Assembly: GCF_014522205.1 (NCBI RefSeq)
Contig: NZ_CP046884.1
Span: 2,294,001 to 2,358,000 of the forward strand
Reading direction: 5' to 3'
DNA length: 64,000 nt
Source of the DNA: Corynebacterium poyangense
Lineage (GTDB): Bacteria; Actinomycetota; Actinomycetes; Mycobacteriales; Mycobacteriaceae
Part shown: positions 37,933-46,830 of the stretch, one piece after another
Layout of the letters: every line of letters begins with the position of its first letter
Numbering within the stretch: the first letter of the stretch is position 1
Position numbers and translations under genes: made by a program
Notes under the pieces: model-generated
Told to the model about the DNA's origin: nothing
The model's input: the letters and a program-made list of their open reading frames with translations, nothing else
Database searches by the model: none

Positions 37933-39222
37933 TTAAGCCTCCAATACGTCATGCACCACGATGGTTTGGTCTCGTCCAGGCCCCACCCCAATGTAGGAAA
38001 TGCGGCAACCGGAAAGCTCCTCAAGGCGTCGGACATAATCTTGAGCGCGTTGCGGCAGCTCGTCAAAGGTGGTGCACCCGATGATATCTTCCTCCCACGC
38101 GGGCATGGTTTCAAAAATAGGTTGAGCGTGATGGAATTCTGACTGAGTTAGGGGCATCTCATCGTGCCGCTGCCCGTCCACGTCATAGGCCACACAAATC
38201 GGAATTTCCCCGATTCCGGTTAACACATCTAGCTTCGTGAGGAAAAGATCAGTGAAACCATTAACTCTGGAGGCGTAACGAGCAATCACTGAATCGTACC
38301 AACCACAGCGACGCTTGCGGCCCGTGTTAACCCCAATTTCACCGCCAGTGGTTTGAAGGTACTCACCCCATTTATCGAATAACTCCGTGGGGAACGGACC
38401 TGCACCCACCCGCGTGGTATACGCCTTGATAATGCCCAAAGAGCTGGTGATTTTTGTCGGGCCAATGCCGGATCCTACGCACGCTCCGCCGGCGGTGGGG
38501 TTGGAAGAAGTCACGAAGGGGTACGTGCCGTGATCCACATCCAGCATGGTGGCTTGACCGCCTTCCATGAGGACATGTTTACCTTCGTCCAGGGCTTTAT
38601 TGAGCTCATATTCCGCATCAATCACCATCGGACGAAGACGTTCCCGGTACCCCAAGAAGTACTGCACAATATCTTCCGGCTCAATGGCGCGACGGTTATA
38701 CATCTTCACCAACGTTTGGTTTTTCACCTCCAAGGCGGAGGAGATTTTTTGACGAAGAATAGACTCATCAAAAATATCCTGCACTCGGATACCGACGCGA
38801 GAGACCTTATCGGCATACGTCGGGCCAATTCCCCGGCCGGTGGTTCCGATGGCTCGCTTGCCTAAGAAACGTTCCTGAACACGATCAAGCACCTGGTGAT
38901 AGGGGGCTACCAGGTGAGCATTCGCACTGATCCGCAATCTGGACGCATCTGCTCCACGAGCTTCTAGGCCATCAATCTCCTGGAATAGGGCTTCGAGGTT
39001 GATTACTACGCCATTACCAAGAATCGGGGTAGCGTTTTCCGATAACAGCCCGGCCGGAAGTAACTTGAGCTCGTACTTTTCACCACCGACCACCACGGTG
39101 TGACCCGCGTTATTACCACCATTGGGTTTAACCACGTAATCCACGCGGCCACCCAAAATATCGGTGGCTTTTCCTTTACCCTCGTCGCCCCACTGGGCGC
39201 CGACAATCACAATCGCAGCCAT
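37933..39222 (-). CDS. purA: Adenylosuccinate synthetase
   Basis: 429 aa starting [20 protein letters not shown] (the IMP/GTP loop). Other marks are [48 protein letters not shown] and [17 protein letters not shown]. It makes adenylosuccinate from IMP, Asp and GTP. The frame opens at 39285, but only the ATG at 39222 gives the canonical N-terminus. The 128 bases before the start hold the divergent promoters of purA and the 39351 gene. Confidence 0.97.
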   Translation of the reverse strand: MAAIVIVGAQWGDEGKGKATDILGGRVDYVVKPNGGNNAGHTVVVGGEKYELKLLPAGLLSENATPILGNGVVINLEALFQEIDGLEARGADASRLRISANAHLVAPYHQVLDRVQERFLGKRAIGTTGRGIGPTYADKVSRVGIRVQDIFDESILRQKISSALEVKNQTLVKMYNRRAIEPEDIVQYFLGYRERLRPMVIDAEYELNKALDEGKHVLMEGGQATMLDVDHGTYPFVTSSNPTAGGACVGSGIGPTKITSSLGIIKAYTTRVGAGPFPTELFDKWGEYLQTTGGEIGVNTGRKRRCGWYDSVIARYASRVNGFTDLFLTKLDVLTGIGEIPICVAYDVDGQRHDEMPLTQSEFHHAQPIFETMPAWEEDIIGCTTFDELPQRAQDYVRRLEELSGCRISYIGVGPGRDQTIVVHDVLEA

Positions 39223-39350
39223 GGCGTTTCCACTTCCATTTTCGGGGAGGTCATGCGGACAGGATTTTACTACGCACACCGGCAATACCGGAGTTTGGCC
39301 TGCGTTGCTAGCCTTTTGACAGCGCTATTCTCGGCGCTAGGAAGGATGTC

Positions 39351-40310
39351 ATGCCCACTCATACACTTGCTTGTGGCAACCGCGCACAGCAACTCGCCCA
39401 GCATATTAACCTGCCGAACCGTCATTCTTTAACTGCGGTTCCCGCCTCTCGTAATCTTGTCTTCTTAACCGAGCTGGCACATGAGGTACTCCCGGTAGAT
39501 CCCACCCCTTCCCTCGCCGAGATCGCCGCCCAACCGGATGTCCCGCATCTGGGCCACCCGGCACCGGCCCCTCAACACCCATCTGAGCCTCTTCGCTTCA
39601 TTATCCTTGGGTCCGACGCCGCCCTCAGCGCGGTGCTGACTCGTCTCATGCGCGCCGATCATCTCTGGGCAGAAATCGCTTTTATTCCTGTGAGTGCCAG
39701 CGTGGCGGCGGTTAATTGGGGTTTGAGCTCTGACCCCGTCGAAGCCGCTGACTTCGCTATGAGCGCCCCCGTCTGTCCCGCACCGACGATCCGCAGCGAC
39801 AAGGGTTTAGTGGTGGCTGGTTCGGCTACCCTCACCGCTGAGGCGAATGCGCAATATACCGGCGAGATTATTGTTGATGACACGACTGTGTTGTTCCATC
39901 GCAACTCTGCCCCCGAGAAGCGTCCATTATTTGGCGAATATGGGGCTCGACTCATCCCCATGGTCGATGCTCCTGGCATCGTGGCAGCTAAACTCATTAC
40001 CCCCCTTGAGGGGGCCGCTGGCCGGCGTCGTGTACCTCTAGAAAAGCTTTATACCCGCTGGCATACTCCTGGACTGCGGTGGCTTACCCGGGGGGCTCAC
40101 CAGCCTGCTGCCATCGTGGAACCAGAGCATGTTTTCCAGGGAAGAGCAGTGCAGACGGGTGGAGAGAAAATCATTGTCACCATTGATGGAATTGCTGCCC
40201 AGCGCCCCGTGAAACGGGCTACCTTTTATCGCCACCTGCGGGATCTGCAGGTGGTAAGAAACCCCACAGCTGAAAGCGGAAACTTCCCCTATGCTGGGAA
40301 GAACACATAA
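39351..40310 (+). CDS. Conserved hypothetical protein, possible DAGK/NAD-kinase-like fold
   Basis: 319-aa soluble protein with no confident family. The segment RFIILGSDAALSAVLTRLMR followed by ADHLWAEIAFIPVSAS recalls the nucleotide-binding loop of the diacylglycerol-kinase/NAD-kinase fold (GSDAAL in place of GGDGT). If so, the catalytic loop is degenerate. The C-terminal part (RLIPMVDAPGIVAAKLITPL, AIVEPEHVFQGRAVQTGGEK) resembles the second beta-sandwich domain of such kinases. It has GGAAGG before its ATG and diverges from purA. Any role is unknown. Confidence 0.7.
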   Translation: MPTHTLACGNRAQQLAQHINLPNRHSLTAVPASRNLVFLTELAHEVLPVDPTPSLAEIAAQPDVPHLGHPAPAPQHPSEPLRFIILGSDAALSAVLTRLMRADHLWAEIAFIPVSASVAAVNWGLSSDPVEAADFAMSAPVCPAPTIRSDKGLVVAGSATLTAEANAQYTGEIIVDDTTVLFHRNSAPEKRPLFGEYGARLIPMVDAPGIVAAKLITPLEGAAGRRRVPLEKLYTRWHTPGLRWLTRGAHQPAAIVEPEHVFQGRAVQTGGEKIIVTIDGIAAQRPVKRATFYRHLRDLQVVRNPTAESGNFPYAGKNT

Positions 40311-40337
40311 GAAATTTCTACCGAAAGGATTGTGCTC

Positions 40338-40811
40338 ATGCCGCGCGATATTAATGATCTGGCGAATGCCACCGCTTTTGATAGCGAGGGGGAAAAGCTC
40401 GGTTCCGTCAAAGAAGTATTTATTAATGATGACTCCGGGCAGCCAGATTTTATTGAGGTAGGGCATGGATTATTGGGGATGAGCTCCGCCCTGGTTCCGC
40501 TGAAGGGACACCGTTTAGAGGGAGAGGAGCTTCACCTGGCTTTTAAGAAAGATCAGATTAGCGATGCCCCCAGTCCCCAAGATGACGCTCACCTCACCCC
40601 CGAGGATCAGGCGAAACTCTATCAGCATTATGGCTTAAGCGATAATGCTCCCAAGCAGCCGCAGGCGGTGGTGGATTCTACTGATCCTCGCCCAGAGACG
40701 GCTCCCGCCGAAGGGCGCCCCACCAATGTGGATGCCGATCAAACCGCCGCCGAGGTTGCCGAAGGCACCTATTATGATCCGGTTGCTGAACGAAACGCCA
40801 ACCAAAGCTAA
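40338..40811 (+). CDS. PRC-barrel domain protein
   Basis: 157-aa protein. The N-terminal ~75 residues are a PRC-barrel (ANATAFDSEGEKLGSVKEVF then INDDSGQPDFIEVGHG), followed by a polar, Pro/Ala/Asp-rich tail with LTPEDQAKLYQHYGL, typical of small actinobacterial stress-type PRC proteins. ATG 40338 is chosen because AAAGGA precedes it by about ten bases; an in-frame GTG lies two codons earlier. It ends by sharing four bases with the convergent FUSC gene. Confidence 0.82.
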   Translation: MPRDINDLANATAFDSEGEKLGSVKEVFINDDSGQPDFIEVGHGLLGMSSALVPLKGHRLEGEELHLAFKKDQISDAPSPQDDAHLTPEDQAKLYQHYGLSDNAPKQPQAVVDSTDPRPETAPAEGRPTNVDADQTAAEVAEGTYYDPVAERNANQS

Positions 40812-41992
40812 CTATTTTCTTTCCACACCTCGGGGGGATAAGCGGGTGTTGCACTGGTGGGGGCCAGTACCGCCACCGCTGATTCTCTTCTCATTCCACA
40901 GACTTGCAGCATATCCACGATGATGCTGCGGGTCTGGGCTAGGAGAGCCATGGCGGATAATGGGCGATTCCCAGCTACTTCTGTCCCGGCGCGGGCGCCC
41001 ATCTGGCGTAGTCTTTTGACTACTTCCGGAATTTCTTGAGCTTCGGATAAATCAGAGTGTTTCTCATAGAGTTCGGAGAGAGTGAGGGCCACATCTGCTA
41101 GTTCCCCGATGAGGGCGATTTGTTCCCGGCTAACGCTATCTCCATCTTCACACAACACTAGTGCTCGTCGGGCGAGTACTCGGGAATTGCGGATCATATT
41201 ATCCACCGGATTGAGCATCCGTTCCAAACTTCGTACCCGCCGACGCCAGCTCCATAATAGCGGTGAAATGGTGGTGTTTTCCCTAGCAGATTTAGCGGCG
41301 TCTAAAAGCGCGTTGATATTAGTCTGGGTGCCCCGTACTGCTTTGAGAGCGTTGTCAATGGCCTCGGCGTTCAGAGTGGGGAGGGCTTCTCCAACATCGT
41401 GGAGAACCGATGAGGCAATTCCGAGGATGGTGGTGACTTCCCGTCGCCCCGAACTCAGGGGAGACGAGGGGATAATAGCGAAGGTGAGGATGGCTACTAC
41501 CCCACCAATAAAAGCATCGACGGGGCGTTCATAACCGGCTGCGGTTCCAGGCGGCATGATCGTAGCGATCAAGATGGAACCAATAGCTATTTGGTTAGTT
41601 ACCAGGGGGGATTTTGAGATAAACGAGGCAGCCAGGAGAGATAACGCAACAGCGACGGTGATTTGCCAGGTTCCAGGACCAATCTGGGCGATGATGACAT
41701 CGCCTATGCCCACTCCCGCGGTGCATCCCAGAGACATTTCCACGGCCCGCTTTAGGCGCCCGGCACCGCCGGAGAGCCCGAGGATAATGATGGCTGCAAT
41801 GGGGGCGAAGAAAGCCTGCTGGTGGCCAAAAAGATGAGTGGCTACCCAATAGGATGTGCCGGCTGCAATAGTGGCCTGGACCACCGCGAAAGAACGAGAA
41901 CGCACCCGAAGAGCGCGAGATTTCAGGGAAGAATCTAGCGCCCGGATGCGTTCGATTGTGCCTATTCGCCGTCGCACTCGCTTTTCCACCAT
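40808..41992 (-). CDS. FUSC family membrane protein (aromatic acid exporter-like)
   Basis: 394-aa protein. The N-terminal half has about six membrane segments (residues ~35-165: AGTSYWVATHLFGHQQAFFA then PIAAIIILGLSGGAGRLKRA, AVALSLLAASFI, AIGSILIATIMPPG, IGGVVAILTFAI). The C-terminal half is a cytoplasmic helical region. This is the FUSC/ArAE architecture, associated with export of aromatic acids, though substrates are rarely known. It is 32 bases downstream of fba on the same strand. Confidence 0.82.
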   Translation of the reverse strand: MVEKRVRRRIGTIERIRALDSSLKSRALRVRSRSFAVVQATIAAGTSYWVATHLFGHQQAFFAPIAAIIILGLSGGAGRLKRAVEMSLGCTAGVGIGDVIIAQIGPGTWQITVAVALSLLAASFISKSPLVTNQIAIGSILIATIMPPGTAAGYERPVDAFIGGVVAILTFAIIPSSPLSSGRREVTTILGIASSVLHDVGEALPTLNAEAIDNALKAVRGTQTNINALLDAAKSARENTTISPLLWSWRRRVRSLERMLNPVDNMIRNSRVLARRALVLCEDGDSVSREQIALIGELADVALTLSELYEKHSDLSEAQEIPEVVKRLRQMGARAGTEVAGNRPLSAMALLAQTRSIIVDMLQVCGMRRESAVAVLAPTSATPAYPPEVWKENS

Positions 41993-42024
41993 GGAGACTA
42001 GCTTAGTGTTTCGGTCTGGACAGT

Positions 42025-43059
42025 TTATTTAGATAGAGACGTTCCCACCGAGTGGAGGTCTTGGCACGCTTCAATAATCCGTTCAGCCATACCTTGTTCG
42101 GCTTTCTTCAAATAGGAGCGCGGATCATAGACTTTCTTATTGCCCACCTCGCCGTCGATCTTGAGAACACCCTCATAGTTGCTCAACATATGCCCCACTA
42201 TGGGTCGAGTAAACGCGTACTGAGTGTCCGTATCAACATTCATCTTCACCACACCGTAGCCCAAGGCTTCCTCGATTTTTTCTTTCTCGGAACCAGAACC
42301 ACCGTGGAACACATAATCAAAGAACAGCTCATCAGCTCCCAGGCCCAGCTTTTCCCGAGCCACGTCCTGGCCTTCTTTCAGCACCTCGGGACGGAGTTTC
42401 ACGTTGCCGGGCTTATAAACACCATGAACATTGCCGAAGGTGGCAGCCAAGAGGTAGCGTCCCTTTTCCCCGGTCCCCAAGGCATCGATGGTCTTGGCAA
42501 AATCTTCTGGCGAGGTATATAGATTAGCCCCTGCTTTCGCCTGAACTCCGTCTTCCTCACCACCGACAACACCAATCTCAACTTCTAAGATGATGTTGGC
42601 AGCATGAGCTTTAACCAATAATTCCTGGGCGATCTCAAGGTTCTCATCAATCGGGATAGCCGATCCGTCCCACATATGAGATTGGAAGAGCGGCAGTTCA
42701 CCCCGGTCTACACGTTCTTGGGAAATGGCGATCAAGGGCCGAACGTACTCATCCAATACTTCTTTTTGGCAGTGATCGGTGTGCAAGGCCACGTTGATTC
42801 CATAGTGCTTAGCTGCCTCATGGGCAAACGCGGCGAGCGCGCAGGCACCGGCTACTTTGTTCTTCACCGACAGACCAGAGCCAAACTCTGCGCCACCAGT
42901 TGAGAATTGGATAATGCCGTCGGATTCCGCTTCAGCGAAACCACGCAGCGCAGCATTGATCGTTTCCGAGGAGGTGCAGTTGATCGCCGGGTAGGCAAAG
43001 CCTTCCTTCTTCGCACGATCAAGCATCTCGCCATAGACCTCGGGGGTTGCAATCGGCAT
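42025..43059 (-). CDS. fba: Class II fructose-bisphosphate aldolase
   Basis: 344-aa zinc-dependent aldolase: AYPAINCTSSETINAALRGF, VALHTDHCQ (metal ligand His pair), HMWDGSAIP, EVEIGVVGGEEDGV, LLAATFGNVHGVYKPGNV, FDYVFHGGSGSEKEKI and YGVVKMNVDTDTQYAFTRPI. Long-type class II enzyme, as in C. glutamicum. It splits fructose-1,6-bisphosphate in glycolysis. A class I aldolase gene also starts at 63677 in this window. Confidence 0.97.
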   Translation of the reverse strand: MPIATPEVYGEMLDRAKKEGFAYPAINCTSSETINAALRGFAEAESDGIIQFSTGGAEFGSGLSVKNKVAGACALAAFAHEAAKHYGINVALHTDHCQKEVLDEYVRPLIAISQERVDRGELPLFQSHMWDGSAIPIDENLEIAQELLVKAHAANIILEVEIGVVGGEEDGVQAKAGANLYTSPEDFAKTIDALGTGEKGRYLLAATFGNVHGVYKPGNVKLRPEVLKEGQDVAREKLGLGADELFFDYVFHGGSGSEKEKIEEALGYGVVKMNVDTDTQYAFTRPIVGHMLSNYEGVLKIDGEVGNKKVYDPRSYLKKAEQGMAERIIEACQDLHSVGTSLSK

Positions 43060-43153
43060 AAGGTTGGTCCTCCATCTGGGACAGTCTGGTTAATGTTCAG
43101 GCTTCATTATGCGCCCGATACGCCGCTATCTCCACTGGTCAGCACAGTGTTTA

Positions 43154-43182
43154 AGGTTCGACGCCACCCAGACGTCGAACCT
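43154..43182. terminator. 10-bp stem-loop between GH76 and fba
   Basis: AGGTTCGACG (43154-43163), nine-base loop, CGTCGAACCT (43173-43182). It lies 60 bases downstream of the GH76 stop and 95 upstream of the fba start, both minus strand. A T-rich tail is weak (TTAAACAC), so it could be a GH76 terminator or an element of the fba leader. The rest of the 183-base spacer shows nothing else clear. Confidence 0.5.
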
Positions 43183-43242
43183 CCCCTCCCTGACCAGCGC
43201 CTTTCCGGTTGCTTTTGAGAATTTTTGATTATGTGAGATTGG

Positions 43243-44445
43243 CTACTTATCCATGCCCGAGTCAACGTATGCGGCAACTCGTGCTGCCGCCTCCAAGAGC
43301 ATCCACCCGGAGAGCTGAACCGAAAGATCGCGCTCCGCGATGCGAATCACCCCGAGGGATTCCGGCAAGGAAAAACGCCCCAGCCCAAAGTTATGCGGAA
43401 GACGAGCATCCTCAGTCCAATTGGTCGCGAAGATAGGCAACCCATCAACCTCTAGCCGATGGTTCCAGGCACTTTCTGCGCTCGCTAATACCAGCCGGGC
43501 CGCAACCTTTTTCACGGCCCGATTGGTGGGGTTATCGAGCGGCAAACGAACTGCAATATCCGCTAGATAACGCGCCAAAATTCCCTTAAATAATCCACCA
43601 TCTCCATCACCTGTCGGAGTATTTAATACTCCTTGAGGAGTAGCTAAATGAATATTCACTGCCTCAATAAGCTCTCTAATCTTGGTTATGTAGCTCATAC
43701 TGGCTTCCATCCGCTCAGCATCAGCAACGTCGCGAATGTGATCGAGGTCAGAAAAACCTGCCCGCTGCCGCAACTGCAGGGCTATTTCTAGACATGCTCC
43801 TAGCGTGACTCCCTGACAGTAAGGATGGATATTTTCCACAAATTCCGGCCCATGCATCCGCTGGCGTTGCCCGTCAATAATTAGGCCTTCCTCGTTGACC
43901 AATTCACTGAAAATCCAGTTCACCAGGGAAATAGCCTGATCTAAGCGCCCGGTCCGAGCCATCATAATGGCCGCGGGGCCGTTGGTCGGGGTGTTATAGA
44001 AAGCTTCGCCTCGGCGCCAGGGTAGCACTCCCATCCGAGAGTCAATTCCGGCGATAATATCTAGCTCCAGGCCAGGTAACTGCTTAGGTTCTTTAATGCC
44101 AGGGATCTGGGTTGCCCGTGCCATCGCCAAAGCTAACCAGCATTTATCGTCGTAATAGCGGTTCTTTGATAACTTCCCCAAGTTACGGAATTGAATAGCA
44201 CGCATAGTTTGACGTATCCGTCGCCGTCGCTGCTGAGTGGCGCGACGCATCGCAGCATCCACTAAACAATCCAGGTAGTGGGCTTGCCACCAGTAGTGCC
44301 AATGCACGTGCATTTTTTCTTTCATGGTCGGCGGCCACGCCACCATAGCAATGTTCGTGCCGGGCAAACCCCACAGCTTAGAGCCATGGCGGTCATTTAA
44401 AGCATTCTCCGCTAAATCCGCGCGATGCGCCCATTTTTCTTGCAC
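43243..44445 (-). CDS. Glycoside hydrolase family 76-like protein
   Basis: 400-aa (alpha/alpha)6-type protein. The GH76 catalytic pair is present as Asp99-Asp100 in NRYYDDKCWLALAMARA, with WWQAHYLDCLVDA before it and GVLPWRRGEAFYNTPTNGPA, EGLIIDG and HPYCQGVTLGACLEIALQLR after. GH76 enzymes are alpha-1,6-mannanases. There is no signal peptide, so it appears cytoplasmic; the natural substrate (a mannan or glycolipid precursor) is uncertain. A palindrome lies just upstream of the start. Confidence 0.83.
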   Translation of the reverse strand: MQEKWAHRADLAENALNDRHGSKLWGLPGTNIAMVAWPPTMKEKMHVHWHYWWQAHYLDCLVDAAMRRATQQRRRRIRQTMRAIQFRNLGKLSKNRYYDDKCWLALAMARATQIPGIKEPKQLPGLELDIIAGIDSRMGVLPWRRGEAFYNTPTNGPAAIMMARTGRLDQAISLVNWIFSELVNEEGLIIDGQRQRMHGPEFVENIHPYCQGVTLGACLEIALQLRQRAGFSDLDHIRDVADAERMEASMSYITKIRELIEAVNIHLATPQGVLNTPTGDGDGGLFKGILARYLADIAVRLPLDNPTNRAVKKVAARLVLASAESAWNHRLEVDGLPIFATNWTEDARLPHNFGLGRFSLPESLGVIRIAERDLSVQLSGWMLLEAAARVAAYVDSGMDK

Positions 44446-44465
44446 AGTGCTTCGATCCCTTACCT

Positions 44466-44482
44466 TGAAAATGAAATTTTCA
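44466..44482. promoter_or_regulatory. Palindrome upstream of the GH76 gene, Zur/Fur-like
   Basis: TGAAAAT, GAA, ATTTTCA (7-3-7), 21-37 bases before the GH76 ATG. The half-sites equal those I recall for actinobacterial Zur boxes, but those are normally spaced by one base, so the assignment is uncertain. Confidence 0.35.
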
Positions 44483-44517
44483 TATTAGTTTTACGTTAGT
44501 TAACTAGAAAGGCCAGG

Positions 44518-45186
44518 CTACCACGCCGCAGAAAGATCTGCGTGTTGTCTAATCCAACTATGCATCGCTATGCCTGCAGCTACCCCCGCATTGATGGAAC
44601 GAGTAGAACCAAATTGGGCAATAGAGCAGGTCATTGAGGAACCTAACTGAGCTTCTTCGGTCACCCCTGGACCTTCTTGTCCAAAGAGAAATAAACAGTG
44701 ACGCGGCAGCTCAACAGTCTCTAACGGAACGGATCCGGGGATGTTGTCAATGGCCACTACTGTTAAGCCTTGAGCTTCAGCCCAGCGCAAGAGCGCAGCG
44801 GTATCAGAATGGTGCTGCAAATGCTGATAGCGGTCCGTCACCATCGCACCCCGTCTATTCCACCGTTTTCGGCCCACAATATGCACCGTGTCCACGGCAA
44901 AAGCGTTGGCGGTACGCACCACGGTGCCGATATTGGAATCGTTTTCAAAATTTTCGATGGCTATATGAAGAGGGTGGCGACGCTGATCAATGTCAGCAAT
45001 GATTGACTCTCTCGTCCAGTATCGGTAGGCATCCACCACATTGCGTCGGTCCCCTTCGCTGAGGAGCTGAGGATCAAGACGCGGGTCAGTAGGGATAGCA
45101 GAGTGCGGGTGCTCATCCTTCCACGGGCCTACCCCGTGACGTCCCTGGCCCCATTCCGTCGGGCCGGGTTGAACCGGATCACGCAA
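44518..45186 (-). CDS. TrmH/SpoU family RNA 2'-O-methyltransferase
   Basis: 222 aa if started at TTG 45186. SPOUT motifs are visible: NFENDSNIGTVVRTANAFAV (motif 1), CLFLFGQEGPGVTEEA (motif 2) and SINAGVAAGIAMHSWIRQH (motif 3 with the knot). It methylates a ribose in rRNA or tRNA; the target is not known. An ATG at 45255 would overlap pyrE by 77 bases. The TTG at 45186 has GAGG nine bases upstream and overlaps the pyrE stop by eight bases, so I prefer it, with moderate certainty. Confidence 0.86.
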   Translation of the reverse strand: MRDPVQPGPTEWGQGRHGVGPWKDEHPHSAIPTDPRLDPQLLSEGDRRNVVDAYRYWTRESIIADIDQRRHPLHIAIENFENDSNIGTVVRTANAFAVDTVHIVGRKRWNRRGAMVTDRYQHLQHHSDTAALLRWAEAQGLTVVAIDNIPGSVPLETVELPRHCLFLFGQEGPGVTEEAQLGSSMTCSIAQFGSTRSINAGVAAGIAMHSWIRQHADLSAAW

Positions 45187-45718
45187 GACCAAGATCCTCA
45201 ATTCCCAGCAGATAGCGGTATTCCAAGCCAGCGTCGGCCAGAGCGTGCTCCGCACCGGTGTTGCGATCTACCACCGTGGCAACTCCCACCACAATGGCTC
45301 CGGCCTCTCTTAAGGCTTCCACCGCAGTTAGTGGAGAGTTACCGGTAGTGGTTGTGTCTTCAACCACTAAGACTCGTTGCCCAGAAACATCCGCCCCTTC
45401 AATTCGGCGTTGCATACCGTGCTTCTTTTGTTCTTTGCGGACCACAAAGGCGTCAATGGGTCGGCCTTCAGCATGCATGATGGAGGTAGCTACGGGATCT
45501 GCGCCGAGAGTTAAGCCACCCACATGCTGATAATCCCAATCCTGGGTGAGATCCCGCAACAGTTCCCCGATCAGCCGAGACGCTCGATGATGCAGGGTGG
45601 CGCGTCGCAGATCCACGTAGTAGTCGGCTTCTTTCCCGGAGGATAGCGTGACTTTGCCATGAACTACAGCCAGTTCTTTTACCAGTTCAGCGAGTTCTGC
45701 GCGCTTATTTTTATCCAT
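45179..45718 (-). CDS. pyrE: Orotate phosphoribosyltransferase
   Basis: 179-aa enzyme of pyrimidine synthesis making OMP from orotate and PRPP. The PRPP loop is VLVVEDTTTTGNSPLTAVEA; also KVTLSSGKEADYYVDLRRAT at the N-terminus and VGGLTLGADPVATSIMHA in the middle. It starts 13 bases after the 45732 gene and overlaps the TrmH gene, as part of a long minus-strand run that begins at clpB. Confidence 0.95.
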   Translation of the reverse strand: MDKNKRAELAELVKELAVVHGKVTLSSGKEADYYVDLRRATLHHRASRLIGELLRDLTQDWDYQHVGGLTLGADPVATSIMHAEGRPIDAFVVRKEQKKHGMQRRIEGADVSGQRVLVVEDTTTTGNSPLTAVEALREAGAIVVGVATVVDRNTGAEHALADAGLEYRYLLGIEDLGLA

Positions 45719-45731
45719 TCTTTAACCCTAC

Positions 45732-46829
45732 CTACTCCTCCGGATTTTCTTCGCGATCGGCTAGCGGATCTGTTCCGAGCTCTTCGGTGAGATCATCAAA
45801 AATACTGGATCCACGGGAAAGATCTCGCACAATGCGGGCGCCGTGATAGTCGACGGGAGGGGTCGGCTGGCTTCCCTCGGCAATGGCATCGACTTCATCG
45901 GCCCCCAGCGGGCGCGGTTCCACCACCCCGCGGCTTTCAGCGTGAGTTCTGCTCGGCATTTCACAAGGTTCCTCGGGGCGGATCACCAAGGGAGTGGCAC
46001 TGATATCCGGTTCCGCTGGGTTGTATTCTTCCTCAGGGCTGGGTGCCTGCGGTAAGGGGCGGGAGGGATGGTCTGGGGGAAAGAGCGGCGGTGCTCCTGC
46101 TGGACCTCGAGGTGGCAACGTTCGGGAAGCATCGGCAATCATTGCCAATGGCTCGCCGACGAGGTCCCAGACTTCTTGACGACTCCCCCGTTCCAGTTCG
46201 GCGATAGCCCAGTCGCTTTCTAGCCACACTGCCCGTACCGCCTCTGGTAGTTGGGTGAGAGCTCGACGCACCCGGCCGTCGATCATCCGATCCGCTGGGC
46301 CTACCTCGGTGGCTACGACGTCAAACCCTGGGAGTTGGGTTACCGGGAGAAGATCCTCAGAGCTTTCGCCCACGTTATCGGGGCGATGGATATCGACTAC
46401 CACATCAGAGGCTTCACCACGGCGAAGTGCCATCACTGGGATATGGCCTAAACTAGCCAGATACATTTCATAGCCGGCAATATCTCCCCGCACGATGTCG
46501 CGCGGAGCTGCTCCGCTCGCTGCGGCTCCGCGGACCCATTCATCATCTAAATAGGGATCCGTGCGCGCGAAATCCCAACCATGAGTTTCTGCCCAACTGC
46601 GTCGCTCGCGGCGCTGGGTCATAGGGATACTAAAACCACCGGTTGTTGGCTTTTCTACCTCTGGCTCGGGTGCTGAGGGACCGTCTTCTTCAGGCGGTTG
46701 AACCTGTACCCCCGGCCAACTGTCTGGCTCGGCAACTTCTGGCTCACGTTTCCGGAGATGATCCGCAACCAGCAGTAACACCCCCAACAGTGCGGCCAGT
46801 CCAGCGAGGAGGAAAATGAGGTAGTTCAT
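45732..46829 (-). CDS. Conserved membrane-anchored hypothetical protein
   Basis: 365 aa from MNYLIFLLAGLAALLGVLLL, a single N-terminal membrane segment (about 3-23). A Pro/Glu-rich linker (30-65) follows, then a folded domain (~70-225) with RSWAETHGWDFARTDPYLDD, EMYLASLGHIPVMALRRGE and FDVVATEVGPADRMIDGRVR, and a long acidic Pro-rich C-terminus. The ATG at 46829 lies just past the rhodanese stop. No known catalytic motif; position between rhodanese and pyrE gives no clear function. Confidence 0.78.
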   Translation of the reverse strand: MNYLIFLLAGLAALLGVLLLVADHLRKREPEVAEPDSWPGVQVQPPEEDGPSAPEPEVEKPTTGGFSIPMTQRRERRSWAETHGWDFARTDPYLDDEWVRGAAASGAAPRDIVRGDIAGYEMYLASLGHIPVMALRRGEASDVVVDIHRPDNVGESSEDLLPVTQLPGFDVVATEVGPADRMIDGRVRRALTQLPEAVRAVWLESDWAIAELERGSRQEVWDLVGEPLAMIADASRTLPPRGPAGAPPLFPPDHPSRPLPQAPSPEEEYNPAEPDISATPLVIRPEEPCEMPSRTHAESRGVVEPRPLGADEVDAIAEGSQPTPPVDYHGARIVRDLSRGSSIFDDLTEELGTDPLADREENPEE

Positions 46830-46830
46830 G

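Noticed and set aside
39222..39285. Upstream start of purA
   Set aside because: The 21 extra residues (MPVCVVKSC...) precede the canonical [17 protein letters not shown] start and lie in the promoter spacer.
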